Positions 23,602-33,770 of a stretch of 64,000 nucleotides of DNA are shown here, one piece after another. How positions within the stretch are numbered: the stretch's first letter is position 1; the number at the start of each line of letters is the position of its first letter. Position numbers and translations under genes: made by a program. Origin of the DNA: Megalonaias nervosa (Eukaryota > Mollusca > Bivalvia > Unionida > Unionidae); the NCBI GenBank assembly GCA_016617855.1, contig JAECUM010004967.1:1-64000 (forward strand), written 5' to 3'. Under the pieces are notes generated by a model. The model saw nothing but the letters and a program-made list of their open reading frames with translations. It was not told the DNA's origin and did no database searches.

Positions 23602-24344
23602 AAGGTGCATACTTGCTTTTGAATGAAAAATTTTAATATCAAAAGAAGGAACATGAGCATATCCTACTGAAAATATACTCAAAAAAGAATTTTACGCCTG
23701 GTAGCAATCAAACACTAAAGGTCTACTTGAGTAACCTCATGCAACCCCTCCAACAGGACTCGAGTCACTTACATACGGTTTAGTAAACAAGAATTTAGTC
23801 CCAGTCTACCTTTAGAGCAGTTTTTCCTCTCATTTTCTGATACAAGAGTTAGATTTCGATATTCTTGGTATTGATTTAAAGACATTTGTTTATTCTTTCG
23901 TATTTGAGCATTATAGTGTGGCTGCCTGTGTGTATTTCAGCGAAAGTGTTCAGTGAGTAATGAGACATGATCCTGATCTGGAAGTGAAATCTCAGATACA
24001 TTGCACGGTGCTTTGTTTATAGTCCAGCCTCTCAACAAAATGCCTGATAACCTATGACAAAAACGTCACCGTGGGTTCATCTTTGAGTGTATATTAGATT
24101 AACACATGATTTATTAGGATTTTGACAGAGTGGAAGGTTCAGTACTAACAAAAAAATGTAGAGACCATTTAAGAAAATAATGTGATCTAAGTCCAACAGC
24201 CTGAAATGTGCTGTGAAATCCCTCTTCACCAATATATTAAAAACTGAAAATATGCCCACATGCACTTCCAGTGCATACAGAGAACAGTACAGTCAATATA
24301 AACATCCATAGAAAATATTGTTACCACTCTATGGTCTTAAACTA
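23602..24344. other. No gene seen
   Basis: AT-rich sequence with no recognisable exon or repeat apart from the edge of the foldback and the start of repeat R1. Confidence 0.5.
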
Positions 24345-24610
24345 AGTAATATAAAGAAGAAAAACCAACAAGTTGGTCAAACTTAACAAATAATTTAATT
24401 CTCTAAGTTACAAAAATGATAATTTAAGAGAAACATATAGTATTATGAATTAAATCCAAATTAATCCATACAAAATGTTTAACACAAGTTCAAAAGAATA
24501 GTGCTCAGAATGAATTCCTTGTCTTCGAATGAGCTGATCTACCAATATCTTTAAATATGCTGAATTGCCAACAGTCTTGATGTATCACAATGGCATTGTC
24601 AAAAACTCCT
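24345..24610. repeat. Dispersed repeat family R1, copy 3
   Basis: The best preserved match to 17015-17290: TTCTCTAAGTTACAAAAATGATAATTTAAGAG-type start (two segments), AATGAATTCCttGTCTTC, ACCAATATCTTtAAATATGCTGAATTGCC and AACAGTCTTGATGTATCACAATG-type end, in the same order and spacing. Confidence 0.65.
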
Positions 24611-26899
24611 TTCAGTGAATTAACAATAATCTCAGAATAATATTTTAGTCCAGAGTCAATGAGAACTGTAATTCCAATGTATAATCAAAACAAATAAGTC
24701 GTCTCAAATTATATCTAAACACAGCATTAAATACATCTGAAGACTGATTTTAAAACAAGAACATAAAAAATAGGAATGAATTAATTGTCCGCCTCTTCGC
24801 CCTCATATACACTCTAAGGCTCTACATCATAATGTTTTCCTACTCGATCCATGTCTCACTACCTCAAACTTGACATATTTCACAACATTTCAAGTTGCAA
24901 CAGGACCCACCTAACTCAATCATCCAATAGGAAATTAATCCCAAACTTGTAAACATGTTTATTATTAAGACTGATTTTAAAACTCGCCAGCACCTATTTA
25001 TAGCTCATATGCAATCTACAATCCTGTACCAAAAGTAAAAACACAGAATAGATATACATAACACTATAAATGGGGAAATGATGTCTTTCTGAAACATTAA
25101 CACCGGCATCATTACGAACTTGGAATTTGAAAATAACTAACATTTTTAACTACTACAAGGGCGAAATACTATAAACATTTCAGCAGCAGAAAAAGATTTT
25201 TAAAAAAATCTCCCGACAGCGCTCCGTTTGCCTGATGTTTGGGGACAATTGCCTCCTCGCACTGACCTTAAGGGTTGTTACAAGAGAACGTAAAAATTGA
25301 ACAAGCCTTTTCTAAATATTCATCTTGTTAGGTTCATGCATTACGTAGTGCTTATTTGAAATATTTTTAAATACTGTTTTATTAGAAAAGAACTGTAGTG
25401 TGTGATTTAGCACTATTCATGAAGCACAGACAAATGGGAAGATTCGTACTATTTTTTAATGTCTATTTCCTTGCCACGTATTACTATACCATGAGATTAA
25501 TTCCTGGTGATGCATCAAAATCATATTTAGAACTCAACTGAATTATATTTCAGAGTATGAAGTCTTTAACTGAAACTTTGTTGAATGAATGACACATACA
25601 TTAAACACACACCACCCATCTAAGAACTGATTGACATGATCATAGGTTTACTTCCAAACGAATACAATGCTAACTGAGACAACGTATGAGCTGGGACAAT
25701 ATGTATTGTATTTACTGGCATGTGCTGGCTAGCGTTTTTGTGAAGACTGACAATTTCAACAGGAGTGATTTCTCGTATGGTTGTGCTCTGAAAAATGCAA
25801 GATTTAATAATCAATACTTACTGCGCATTGAAAAATACAACATACATTAAACAATACTATTGTGCAATCTTAGCCGCTACAACCACAATTGTACTCGTTA
25901 ACTCTAGTCACTTGATATGTCATGCTGAGTTCAAGTGCTGAACAGGTTATCATTGTGATATGTTGGTGTATCCTTGCTAGAGTTTGGTTAAACCAAATAA
26001 AGATAGGTTATATGTGATTCTTTTAAAAATTCTTATTTTTTGTTTGTGACAGGTTTACAAAACATCAAAATACGTAATTAAAACATAAAAGCAGTTACCT
26101 GCAAATAAATGTTGGTACGCCCGCAACTGGAAATTGCATTTACAGTCTGGACATGTCACACAGAAAACCTAAATTAACATAAGATAAAATATATTTATGG
26201 TTGGCTTGATTTAAAACAACAATTCAACATAAGCTCTAGGTCAGCTTTTTACTGACATGACATAAATACAATAAAGATATTAAATCAAAATGATCCGCAA
26301 GAAATACCAACACAGCATGACTTTTTTGACACAGTATGTTTATATTTTAATTCTTGGATATTCAGCATATTTGAATATCCAAAACTGACTGTATTGTGTT
26401 TAAGGCATATTCAATGATCTAAACACTGAGAAGCACACTCATTCAGAACCTCAAAAGTGTCTAGTAGTATTGACATAATTCTATGCACCTTCAATATTAG
26501 AATTTTTACATTAAGTAAGAGTTTATGGTAACAGCTGATATTTGTCATATATAAATATCAGTGCACACTAGTTTATTTTTTTCCAACTGTATTCGTGTTC
26601 ATATCACTGCAGAGGTGACAGTTTAAGGGACAGAAGATGAAATTGGAAAGAAAAAGGATATATGAGATTGTCATTTTGTTCAGTTAAGGTTGTTAACCTA
26701 TGACCAATACGTTTCAAGACAGTTGCCCTGACGCTTTCTTAGAAAGATCGTTTTACATGTGAATCGCATTGCAATGATAGTCAATATGAATTTCTAGCAG
26801 TTTCACCGTTACTTCATGGCTTATGATAGCGTTGCTAATGTTAAGTACCAGTTTCATATTTACTGTCTTTTAATTCTGAGCTAGTACTTGAAATTTTTC
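24611..26899. other. No confident gene; two possible minus-strand exons
   Basis: On the minus strand, 25620-25797 follows an acceptor (TTTTTCAG) and encodes a 59-residue tail ending PAHTLSQLALYSFGSKPMIM plus four residues and a stop. A second candidate, 26098-26170, encodes VFCVTCPDCKCNFQLRAYQ before a donor (GCAG|GTAACT). Their phases do not match each other. Neither is recognised. They may be upstream exons of an unknown minus-strand gene, or chance. Confidence 0.3.
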
Positions 26900-27335
26900 A
26901 GAGTTATCTTGCATCTTGTTCACAAAGAACCAGTGATGAAAACATTGGACTCTTTTTCATGTGTGACAATCAGTGTCAAAGTCCGGTGAAGAAAAGAACC
27001 GAGTACTATCATCAGCAGAGTTCTATAGACAGCCATCTTTAATACAATAAAAATATAATTTAAATAAAACAAAAACATGAAAGAGTAAAGGTTTGAGGAT
27101 TGAACCCTGAGGAACCCCTTTTTGAATTTCAAAACTCCATGTATACAATTCTGTTTATTATTTGACAGATAGCTCAGTAAGAGACTTTTTGTGCCATCTG
27201 ACATACCACACGCCATTAGCATGCAAATGAGAATATCACGTGGGAGACAGTCAAAAGCTTTAGAGTAACCCATCATAACTGCAGCTACATTTCTGTTTTC
27301 GTCAAGAACCTTCTTCCAGCCTTCAAGTAAGGAGT
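26900..27335 (-). pseudogene. LINE reverse-transcriptase relic
   Basis: The frame encodes MMGYSKAFDCLPRDILICML followed by a YLSNNKQNC stretch, matching the 'DLSKAFDcl.h..Ll.KL...G......L...YLs.R.Q.V' block of non-LTR reverse transcriptases. The first Asp of D-x-SKAFD is Gly. The GVPQGSxLGP box that should follow is lost, and the reading ends at a stop at 26920. It is a short 5'- and 3'-truncated fossil. Confidence 0.7.
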
Positions 27336-28920
27336 GGTCTGGCTACAATCACTATATCTGAGACAACATGACCAACAAAGAAATGAACCGAGACTGAACG
27401 TTATTTATAACAGAAACCAATGACTTTGTTGCTCTCCCCAAAGAAAAGTAATGCAATTAAAGAGACATGCCCACAGTAGTCATAATCATGCACATCAGCA
27501 GATCCAGACTTCTTTAGCAGTAGTCACATTCTTGCCTATAGGCAGATCTGGATTTCTATTGTAGTAGTCATAATCTGGCCCTCTGTATATTGCTTACACA
27601 TTCTTTCTTCCCCAACAACACTGAAAATGGTGAAATGTGAAAATGAATGCAGTATAAACATTGTTACAAATGCATTCAGAAAAACTGGAAAATGCAGCGT
27701 TATGCTGCATGGCATATTTGTATTTAACCCCAACCACCATACACTTAAAATGTATTCCCTATGACTAAAAACGTAAGTACCTTGTAAGAATCTGAAGGGA
27801 TGACTGGGTTCATTATATAATGTATTTTAGATTCCACATTGAAATGAAACTTCATGACTTTGACAATACACCCTTTAACGTGCCTCCCACAAGTTTGATT
27901 AAAAAAATGTTTGTCAAAGAGCTTAAGTCATGTCACCAACTCTGCATGAATTGTTTAAACTGTATAGCAGATAATACACTGACATTGTGCTGACACTCAC
28001 ATTGTGTATGAATTAATGAAAGGTATGAAAAAGAAATTCGATTTGAATATGGCATAAATAGGATTTGATCACTTACTTAAATTTGTTTATGTAAGGGACA
28101 TTTAAGACTTTCTTTTACTGTGAACAGAGTATTTCTTTCATTTATTAAGTGAATTTCTTGAATATTGATTTACATCTACAGGTCATTCTGATGTGATGGT
28201 TCACGGAAATGCTCCAATGCCATGGAAATATGGAAATATGCATGATGCAGTAATAGGTCTTCATCGTAGGGTGGAGACTAGAAAGGCATTAATAAAGGAG
28301 TCTTGGTCGCTAAAGCATCCGAGATTTTTCTACCAACACCCTTTTTGTGGACCCATCCCAGGATATCTCTGGTATTCCACTCTTGTATATCATTTAGCTA
28401 TAATACAAAATATACCGCACCTTAAAGTCATACCACATCTTCTCACATAAAAACAATAGTCATGCTTCAAACAGTTTACCCGACCTACTACTCCTGCCCC
28501 GTGCCACTTATTTTTATTTGCTTTTCTCATTCTTTTTCTTTTCGAATGAAACAAGGACAGTAGAGCGTTATAGGCTTTCTGGTAAGCTAATACTTGCCTA
28601 CGTTGTTCACAGTAATTGGCAATTTCAGAAACATTACCCTTAGGCAAAGAAGCTCATATCGTTGCTTACAATTTACCTATAAATTTTATATGTACTATAT
28701 ATAATATGCATGTATTATGTATAAGAAAATTGTCCGTGTGCCCATAGGCAACAGTGGGGAACTGAACAGGCAGCTATAGAGTAGAAAGGATATTATCAGT
28801 GGATTTTATCACAAGTATTTACATTTTAAATAGAAATAATTGTGAAATTATTTTTTTTTAGCAACGATATTACAAGAACCCTTATTATTTAACAGTCGCC
28901 CTTTGACCGTTCCAACCTCG
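27336..28920. other. No gene recognised
   Basis: Open frames at 28193-28450 (plus) and 28390-28647 (minus) overlap on opposite strands. Neither has recognisable motifs. The rest is AT-rich. Confidence 0.4.
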
Positions 28921-28929
28921 AATGGGTAC

Positions 28930-29048
28930 AATATAACTGTCCAAATATCCAAAACGGAGAGGGACTGTCCATATATCTAATACGGGGTGAAACTGTCAAA
29001 ATATCAGACACGGAATGGGACAGTCCAAATATCTAACACGCGGTGGAA
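28930..29048. repeat. Short tandem repeat, ~28-bp unit, four copies
   Basis: Four consecutive units have the form CTGTCCAAATATCcaAaACGgagaGGGA, each starting CwGTC and containing AATATC and ACGG. Spacing is constant but there are no spacers, so it is not a CRISPR-like array. Confidence 0.75.
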
Positions 29049-30794
29049 AGGTGAATGAAAATCGAAATAGGTTACTCAGTAAGAGATCGAAAAGTGGGTG
29101 AGGGTGGAGAGAACATATAGGCCTTCTGCCGATCTCGAGTAGAGGGAAACATTGATACCACGCTAACCTAATATGCATTCAGTAATTGAATTTCATTTTT
29201 TTTTAATCCCTTGTTTTCACCTGGATTTTGATTACTGACGCAGACTGGTACAAATTCACAATGGTAAATAGAAAGGGAAAAGCAGATAATGGAGAGGTCA
29301 GATCAATTAGCAGTACAGTCCGAGAGATGAAATATTATCTTCCTTACATATCGTAACCAAGTGTGTTTGAATATACGATCTTGTTTCATTGCTACCGTCT
29401 AACGTTCTCAACGTGACACATAATTCTCCTCCTTATGAGCATTCCTAAAGACATGCCCTTTAGATATCATGATGACGTCACGATTTCTGGAAATTCTAAT
29501 GGAAAATCAACAATTATAGAAAACAGCCTATTTACCTTACATTTCTGCATGGGATGATGTTAAGGCAATATGGCTACTAACGGTTACATTTTTGGCTTCA
29601 CCATTTTTCATCGACTTTCGTTGTTAATGTAGGCGGTCAGCAGTAAGTCGAAATCGAAAGTACAACCAAGGTTAGGAACTCTGGATCATTGATTTGTCCA
29701 AGTTTAATTACCGAGTACAATGCATGGCTACCAGTGGACTCCCAGTGCTAGGAAACAGTGTGTTAAATATTCACAAATGGATATGTATAATGTGTGTGTG
29801 TAAAAAATGAAAGTGTTTTAGACTGTAAATATTTCCTGGGTATCTAATAAGACGTTTGATTTTATATTATTGTTGGCCAGTTTGTTAGTTCCCTTATGTA
29901 AGGTGCTCACTATTAAAGAAAATCCAATAATACCCAAATCTATGTCAATTATCTTAATTCTTGGATGATCACAACACAAACATTTCTTGAAATAAATAAG
30001 GAAGAAAGCAGTAGCCAAAATATATACATTCATAATATTAAGTGGCCCTATTGGAAAATTCGTCGCCCTGTTCTATAGTAAGTCATATAGGTCATTGCCA
30101 AAATATGAAAAATGTAAACACAAAAAATAGAAATATACATAATGCTTACAAAATAAACTTTTCATAACAGAAAATGCCTTAGAAGATACAGACTGATATA
30201 GGAAATGAGTTACTCTGTACAACAGAGAAGTTCAGGACTTGTTGGAGAAGGTAAATATTAAGCACCGCTCTTCTTATGGGTACAAAAAGGCATATGTAGC
30301 GGAAAGCTTTTACAGAACTCCAGAAATTATAATGTGAAGATATTTCACTTAAAATGAAAACTTAAGATTTTTGCCAAAGCTAATTTATGGGCACTGTAAC
30401 ACCCATCATACAGAATTGACTCCAGTTGAAGCGATCAAGGAAGAAAACATATCAAAAGAATGGATCAGTCTATTCATTTCGAAATCCTAAATTTAAAATG
30501 GATGAAACAGTCTGACTTGAATAATCAGTAGAACAAACAACATAGACCCTGATCTACAGGCACATTATGCCAGGCAGATCACGATCTTTGTTGTTTGCAG
30601 TTTTACTAAACTTGTGAGTATGTACGGTATTTAAAGTGGTATAATAAATTAAACAGGGTACTCTGTAATAGTGAGCTGAGTCAACTGTTTAGAGTGTCAT
30701 ACATAAATTTCGAACTCTCAGCAAATGTATGTAACATTAGTGTGACCTTCTTGACGTTGTGGTAGTAATGGTCACGAAGTATGACATCATATTC
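29049..30794. other. No gene seen; left flank of the viral element
   Basis: No exon or known repeat was recognised. The last bases before the element (TATTC at 30790-30794) also occur just after its right end (45816-45820). Confidence 0.5.
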
Positions 30795-31016
30795 ATCAGC
30801 AGGGAGGGTGAATCCCACAAAATTTTCAATTAGAGATTACGCTGAAAACGAAAGCTTCCTACGGAGATGAAAATACAAACGTCAATAATGTCAAAACCGA
30901 AATCTCTAACCGACCCGAAACTTTCCTATGTGGGTTAGCTTATTTTTGTCTTTGGGCGTGTTTTGTTTACTCACGCGCTCACTCATTCCATGTCGTCACC
31001 CTCCCTGCTGCTATGT
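30795..31016. repeat. Left terminal inverted repeat of the viral element
   Basis: From AGCAGGGAGGGTGAATCC (30798) it matches the reverse complement of 45613-45815 with only scattered substitutions up to GGGTTAGCTTATTTTTGT. Then comes a small length difference, then both copies share ATGTCGTC, CCCTCCCTGCTGCTATGT. The inner end is an inverted copy of the outer 13-18 bp, so each repeat is itself bracketed by a short inverted repeat. A reading frame that starts inside the repeat (30928-31167) is not considered a gene. Confidence 0.93.
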
Positions 31017-31049
31017 ATTTCAGTCAAAAGTTTTATCGAGACCTATACG

Positions 31050-31673
31050 ATATCGCGAACGAGGATCATGTAAATTTATCGTGATAAATCCGTGTGGAGT
31101 AGCTTGTGCTTTTGAGAAGAAATTTTTGAATTTCATCATATCCATATCCCATGAACACCAAGTCTGATGAATGTTTCGCAGAGTATGTGTATCGACTCAA
31201 TTAAACACAACTAAAATATCGCAATTGTTTCTGATCAATTTAGGTGTTTGTGTATATCGCTGAGTAACATAAATTACATCTGTATTTTTGTGTCTGCCTC
31301 GGGAAAATATCCGAGCTGGATTTGATTGTTTGTCCAGCATCACATCATCATACACTACCAGATTATTAATACGTCCATCGAGATCATCCACAGATGGAGC
31401 TTCATCAATATAGGTGATAAAATCAACAACATCATTTTCATCTTCATCCGATGACTTCGCTTCTTCATTAAAATCTTTAAGCACATCGTAGCATCACTGA
31501 TCATCTACGGATGGTGCCACCAAAAACAACTTATCCCACTTTAGCCATCTCATTATTAGATTAAGCAACAATTGCGTCTTACCAGACCCAGACGGACCTA
31601 TTATAATTGCTCTGATAGAATTTGGTAACGCTGCAGGATGCTTGATTGACTCTTGCTGAGAAATCAATGACAT
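31050..31673 (-). pseudogene. Packaging ATPase (FtsK/HerA type)
   Basis: From ATG at 31673 the frame gives IIIGPSGSGKTQLLLNLI (Walker A at 31574-31600). An in-frame TGA follows at 31494-31496. The same frame continues with INNLVVYDDVMLD (Walker B) and GRHKNTDVIYVTQRY, the sensor region, to a stop at 31197-31199. C-terminal similarity (a segment with FSKAQATPHGF) continues in a shifted frame to about 31060. These are the features of the A32/FtsK-like genome-packaging ATPases of Polintons and adintoviruses, which pump DNA into the capsid. One premature stop and one frame change make it non-functional as written. It diverges from the phospholipase gene with only 27 bp between the starts. Confidence 0.88.
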
Positions 31674-31700
31674 CCATGTTGTACAAATATAATAAATAAT
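31674..31700. promoter_or_regulatory. Compact divergent promoter interval
   Basis: Only 27 A/T-rich bases (ACAAATATAATAAATAAT-like) separate the ATPase start (minus) from the zinc-ribbon/phospholipase start (plus). Any promoters must overlap the 5' ends. This is inferred from spacing only. Confidence 0.35.
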
Positions 31701-32219
31701 ATGAATTTTTATTGTGTTCGATGCAGAACATCCACCCCCACAAGTGGATTAACAACAATAACAACAAAAAATAAGAAGCGTGCGCTTACAGACAAGTGTG
31801 TAAAATGTGGTATAAACAAATACAGATTTATTTCGTCTCGTACAAAGACAGGTGGTGATATCGCTGCTTCACTGGGAAAATTACCAGGGACTCCATGGGC
31901 TAAGTACCCAGGAGAAAAACATGTTCCTAGATATAATTATTGTGGTAAATTATTGTGGTCCTGGAACCCGACTTGATATACGACTAGACGAAGAAGACCA
32001 ACCAAGACCACAAGAGTATCCAATAAATGCGATTGATCAAGCGTACCACATTCATGACGTTGCGTATAAAAGTAATGATTTACAACAACGACATATTGCA
32101 GATGTGAAGTTGATTCACGCGTTAAATTCCAAAAAAATAAATCTCTCAGAGATAAACTTGCTAGCTTCCTAGTAAAATCTGCCATGAAAGGTAAACTAAT
32201 GCTAGGTGCTGGTAATTAA
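31701..32219 (+). pseudogene. Zinc ribbon + phospholipase A2 virion protein (PLA2-like)
   Basis: The start at 31701 gives FYCVRC ... CVKCG, a four-Cys zinc ribbon (residues 3-37). The calcium loop YNYCGPGT follows, and then YHIHDVAYKSNDL with the His-Asp catalytic pair (32053-32058) and a later Asp. The order G-x-G loop, then HD-x-x-Y, matches the PLA2 of parvovirus VP1 and of some Polinton/adintovirus-like elements, where it helps virions leave endosomes. A 13-bp tandem duplication (31935-31947 / 31948-31960) shifts the frame inside the calcium loop. A second slip lies near an A-run (about 32130-32150). The C-terminal segment reads in a third frame to the TAA at 32217-32219. Confidence 0.85.
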
Positions 32220-32237
32220 TCAAAGATAACTATTATA

Positions 32238-33208
32238 ATGGAATCGATTTATTATAGCCCAAGAAGATATTGGAGGGGTAAAGCAGCGACTGGTAAACCT
32301 TGCTGATGCAGCAGGTGTAGCACGTTATGTTGCTGCAAATTGATTATCACGACAGGCGATATGACAGATTTATCTACCACCACCTAAACAAATTCAGTAC
32401 GCACATTTTGATGTCAGTACTCCCAATGAAGCTCATCAAGCAGATATTTTGTTTTTACCACATGATACTAATAAAACACGTAGACGTCAATCACGCACAT
32501 ACAAATACGCGTTGACTGTCGTTGACGTTGCACGTAGATATAAAGAAGCAGAACCACTATCAACTAAAACAGCAGCTGAAGTTGCATCTGCTTTTAACGA
32601 ATTTATCACCGCGGTGGTCTACTACAGGTTGATCCTGGCAAAGAATTTCTTGGTGCAGTATCATCTCTGATAACAAAAATATAATGTCAAAATCAGACGA
32701 GGACATACCGCAATTCATCGCGATCAGGCAATCGTTGAACGATTTAATCGAACACTTGCTGAGCGGTTATTTGGATATCAATATGCGAAGGAAATATCCA
32801 CTGACCTTAAGTCCGTAGACAAAAGATCTCGTGAATGGGTTGCAAGACTACCAAGTGTGATAGCTGCGTTAAATAATGAAATTACTCGCGCAACTTCCAT
32901 GAAACCCATCAGCGCGATCACAAAAAAATATGCCAATACAATACGTGACTCTTCCTCAAAACAACCAGTATTGGGTAATGTGATTGTAACATATTTATAT
33001 GAACCAGGTGAACTTGAATGTGGTAAAAAGAAGAGTAATTGATCCTATTTGGAGTACGACCACACATAAAATTTTCAGCGTGGTAAGATCCACGGGTAGA
33101 CCTGCAATCTATAGACTAGATTCAGTTGTTCCTCAGTGTGAATTTGTACGCGAACAGTTACAAGTAATTCCTGAAGATACACAATTACCAACGCTTTCAC
33201 TTCTGTAA
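32238..33208 (+). pseudogene. DDE integrase (rve, Polinton type)
   Basis: Starting MESIYYSPR, the gene has the retroviral-type integrase order. D1 is in HQADILFLPHD (32443), D2 in LQVDPGKEF (32631) and E in AIVERFNRTLAERLFG (32737), about 35 residues apart, so DD35E. A basic chromodomain-like tail carries YEPGELE and VIDPIWS. It inserts the element into host DNA. Damage as written: two in-frame TGA codons (32341-32343 and 32362-32364) at positions where relatives have Trp, and frame changes near 32300, 32610, 32680 and 33030. The 3' end overlaps the convergent HNH coding region by 12 bp. Confidence 0.9.
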
Positions 33209-33481
33209 AAGCAGAACACTAGCACCACTACGTCGATTACACTCAGGACAGGTCAATATCACATTTTCACGTGTGTGACCGAGATTACTATTAATTCTAT
33301 CCACGGTGAATTGTTTTGGATTATTGTTCGAATACTGCCATGACATTATTGTGTTACAGCTCGCACAATGATTATTCTGTTGTTGTTTCAGTGTCATGAT
33401 AAAATCAACATCGAGATCAAAGTCACGTTTAGTTTTTTTTGTCAGATTGATGATAACCAACAATTTTTTTCTTAACAACAT
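33197..33481 (-). pseudogene. HNH endonuclease domain at the C-terminus of the replicase fusion
   Basis: The frame shows HCASCNTIMSWQYS, then FTVDRINSNLGHTRENVIL and TCPECNRRSG. This is an HNH fold variant with two structural Cys pairs (CASC, CPEC), the Asp-Arg in place of the first catalytic pair, and N/H positions in GHTRENV. The sequence just before it overlaps the end of the helicase frame (33429-33481), and the helicase frame's final residues lead into it, so it is the end of the same protein after a slip near 33440 (a T-run). It may nick DNA during replication or integration. Confidence 0.75.
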
Positions 33482-33728
33482 CTTTAATGTTTCTATCAGT
33501 TATTTCCTCGGTCATCACGTGATCTATTACAACTCTCTTCAGCTGAGATATTTTTCTGACTCTCGACACCGCTAGATAAACTAAATTTGACCATTCGATC
33601 CGATCATCGACAATCCAGATATTTGTATCAGAAATAGTTAATCCCTGTGACGAGTGAATCGTTATAGCGTATCCTAGCGTCCACGGAGATTTGTCCATCG
33701 TTAATGCGCTTTCAACGGCATTCACATC

Positions 33729-33770
33729 AACAACAACAATATCATTATGAACAACAACAATATCATTTTT
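33729..33770. repeat. In-frame 21-bp tandem duplication in the helicase
   Basis: AACAACAACAATATCATT is present twice with 21-bp spacing (33729-33749, 33750-33770). It is translated as a repeated NDIVVV on the minus strand. Because 21 is divisible by three, the frame is kept. Confidence 0.85.

Noticed and set aside
28936..29048. Regular 28-bp repeat, CRISPR-like in unit length
   Set aside because: The units are contiguous without spacers, only four copies exist, and the context is eukaryotic. It is a minisatellite.
30928..31167. 79-codon open frame starting in the left terminal repeat
   Set aside because: It overlaps the TIR and runs through the decayed ATPase C-terminal region on the opposite strand. 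No similarity; chance frame.
32238..33208. Alternative genetic code (TGA = Trp) for the viral element
   Set aside because: Other Trp codons in the same gene are TGG, and a TGA also interrupts the ATPase at a place with no clear Trp. Mutation is simpler.
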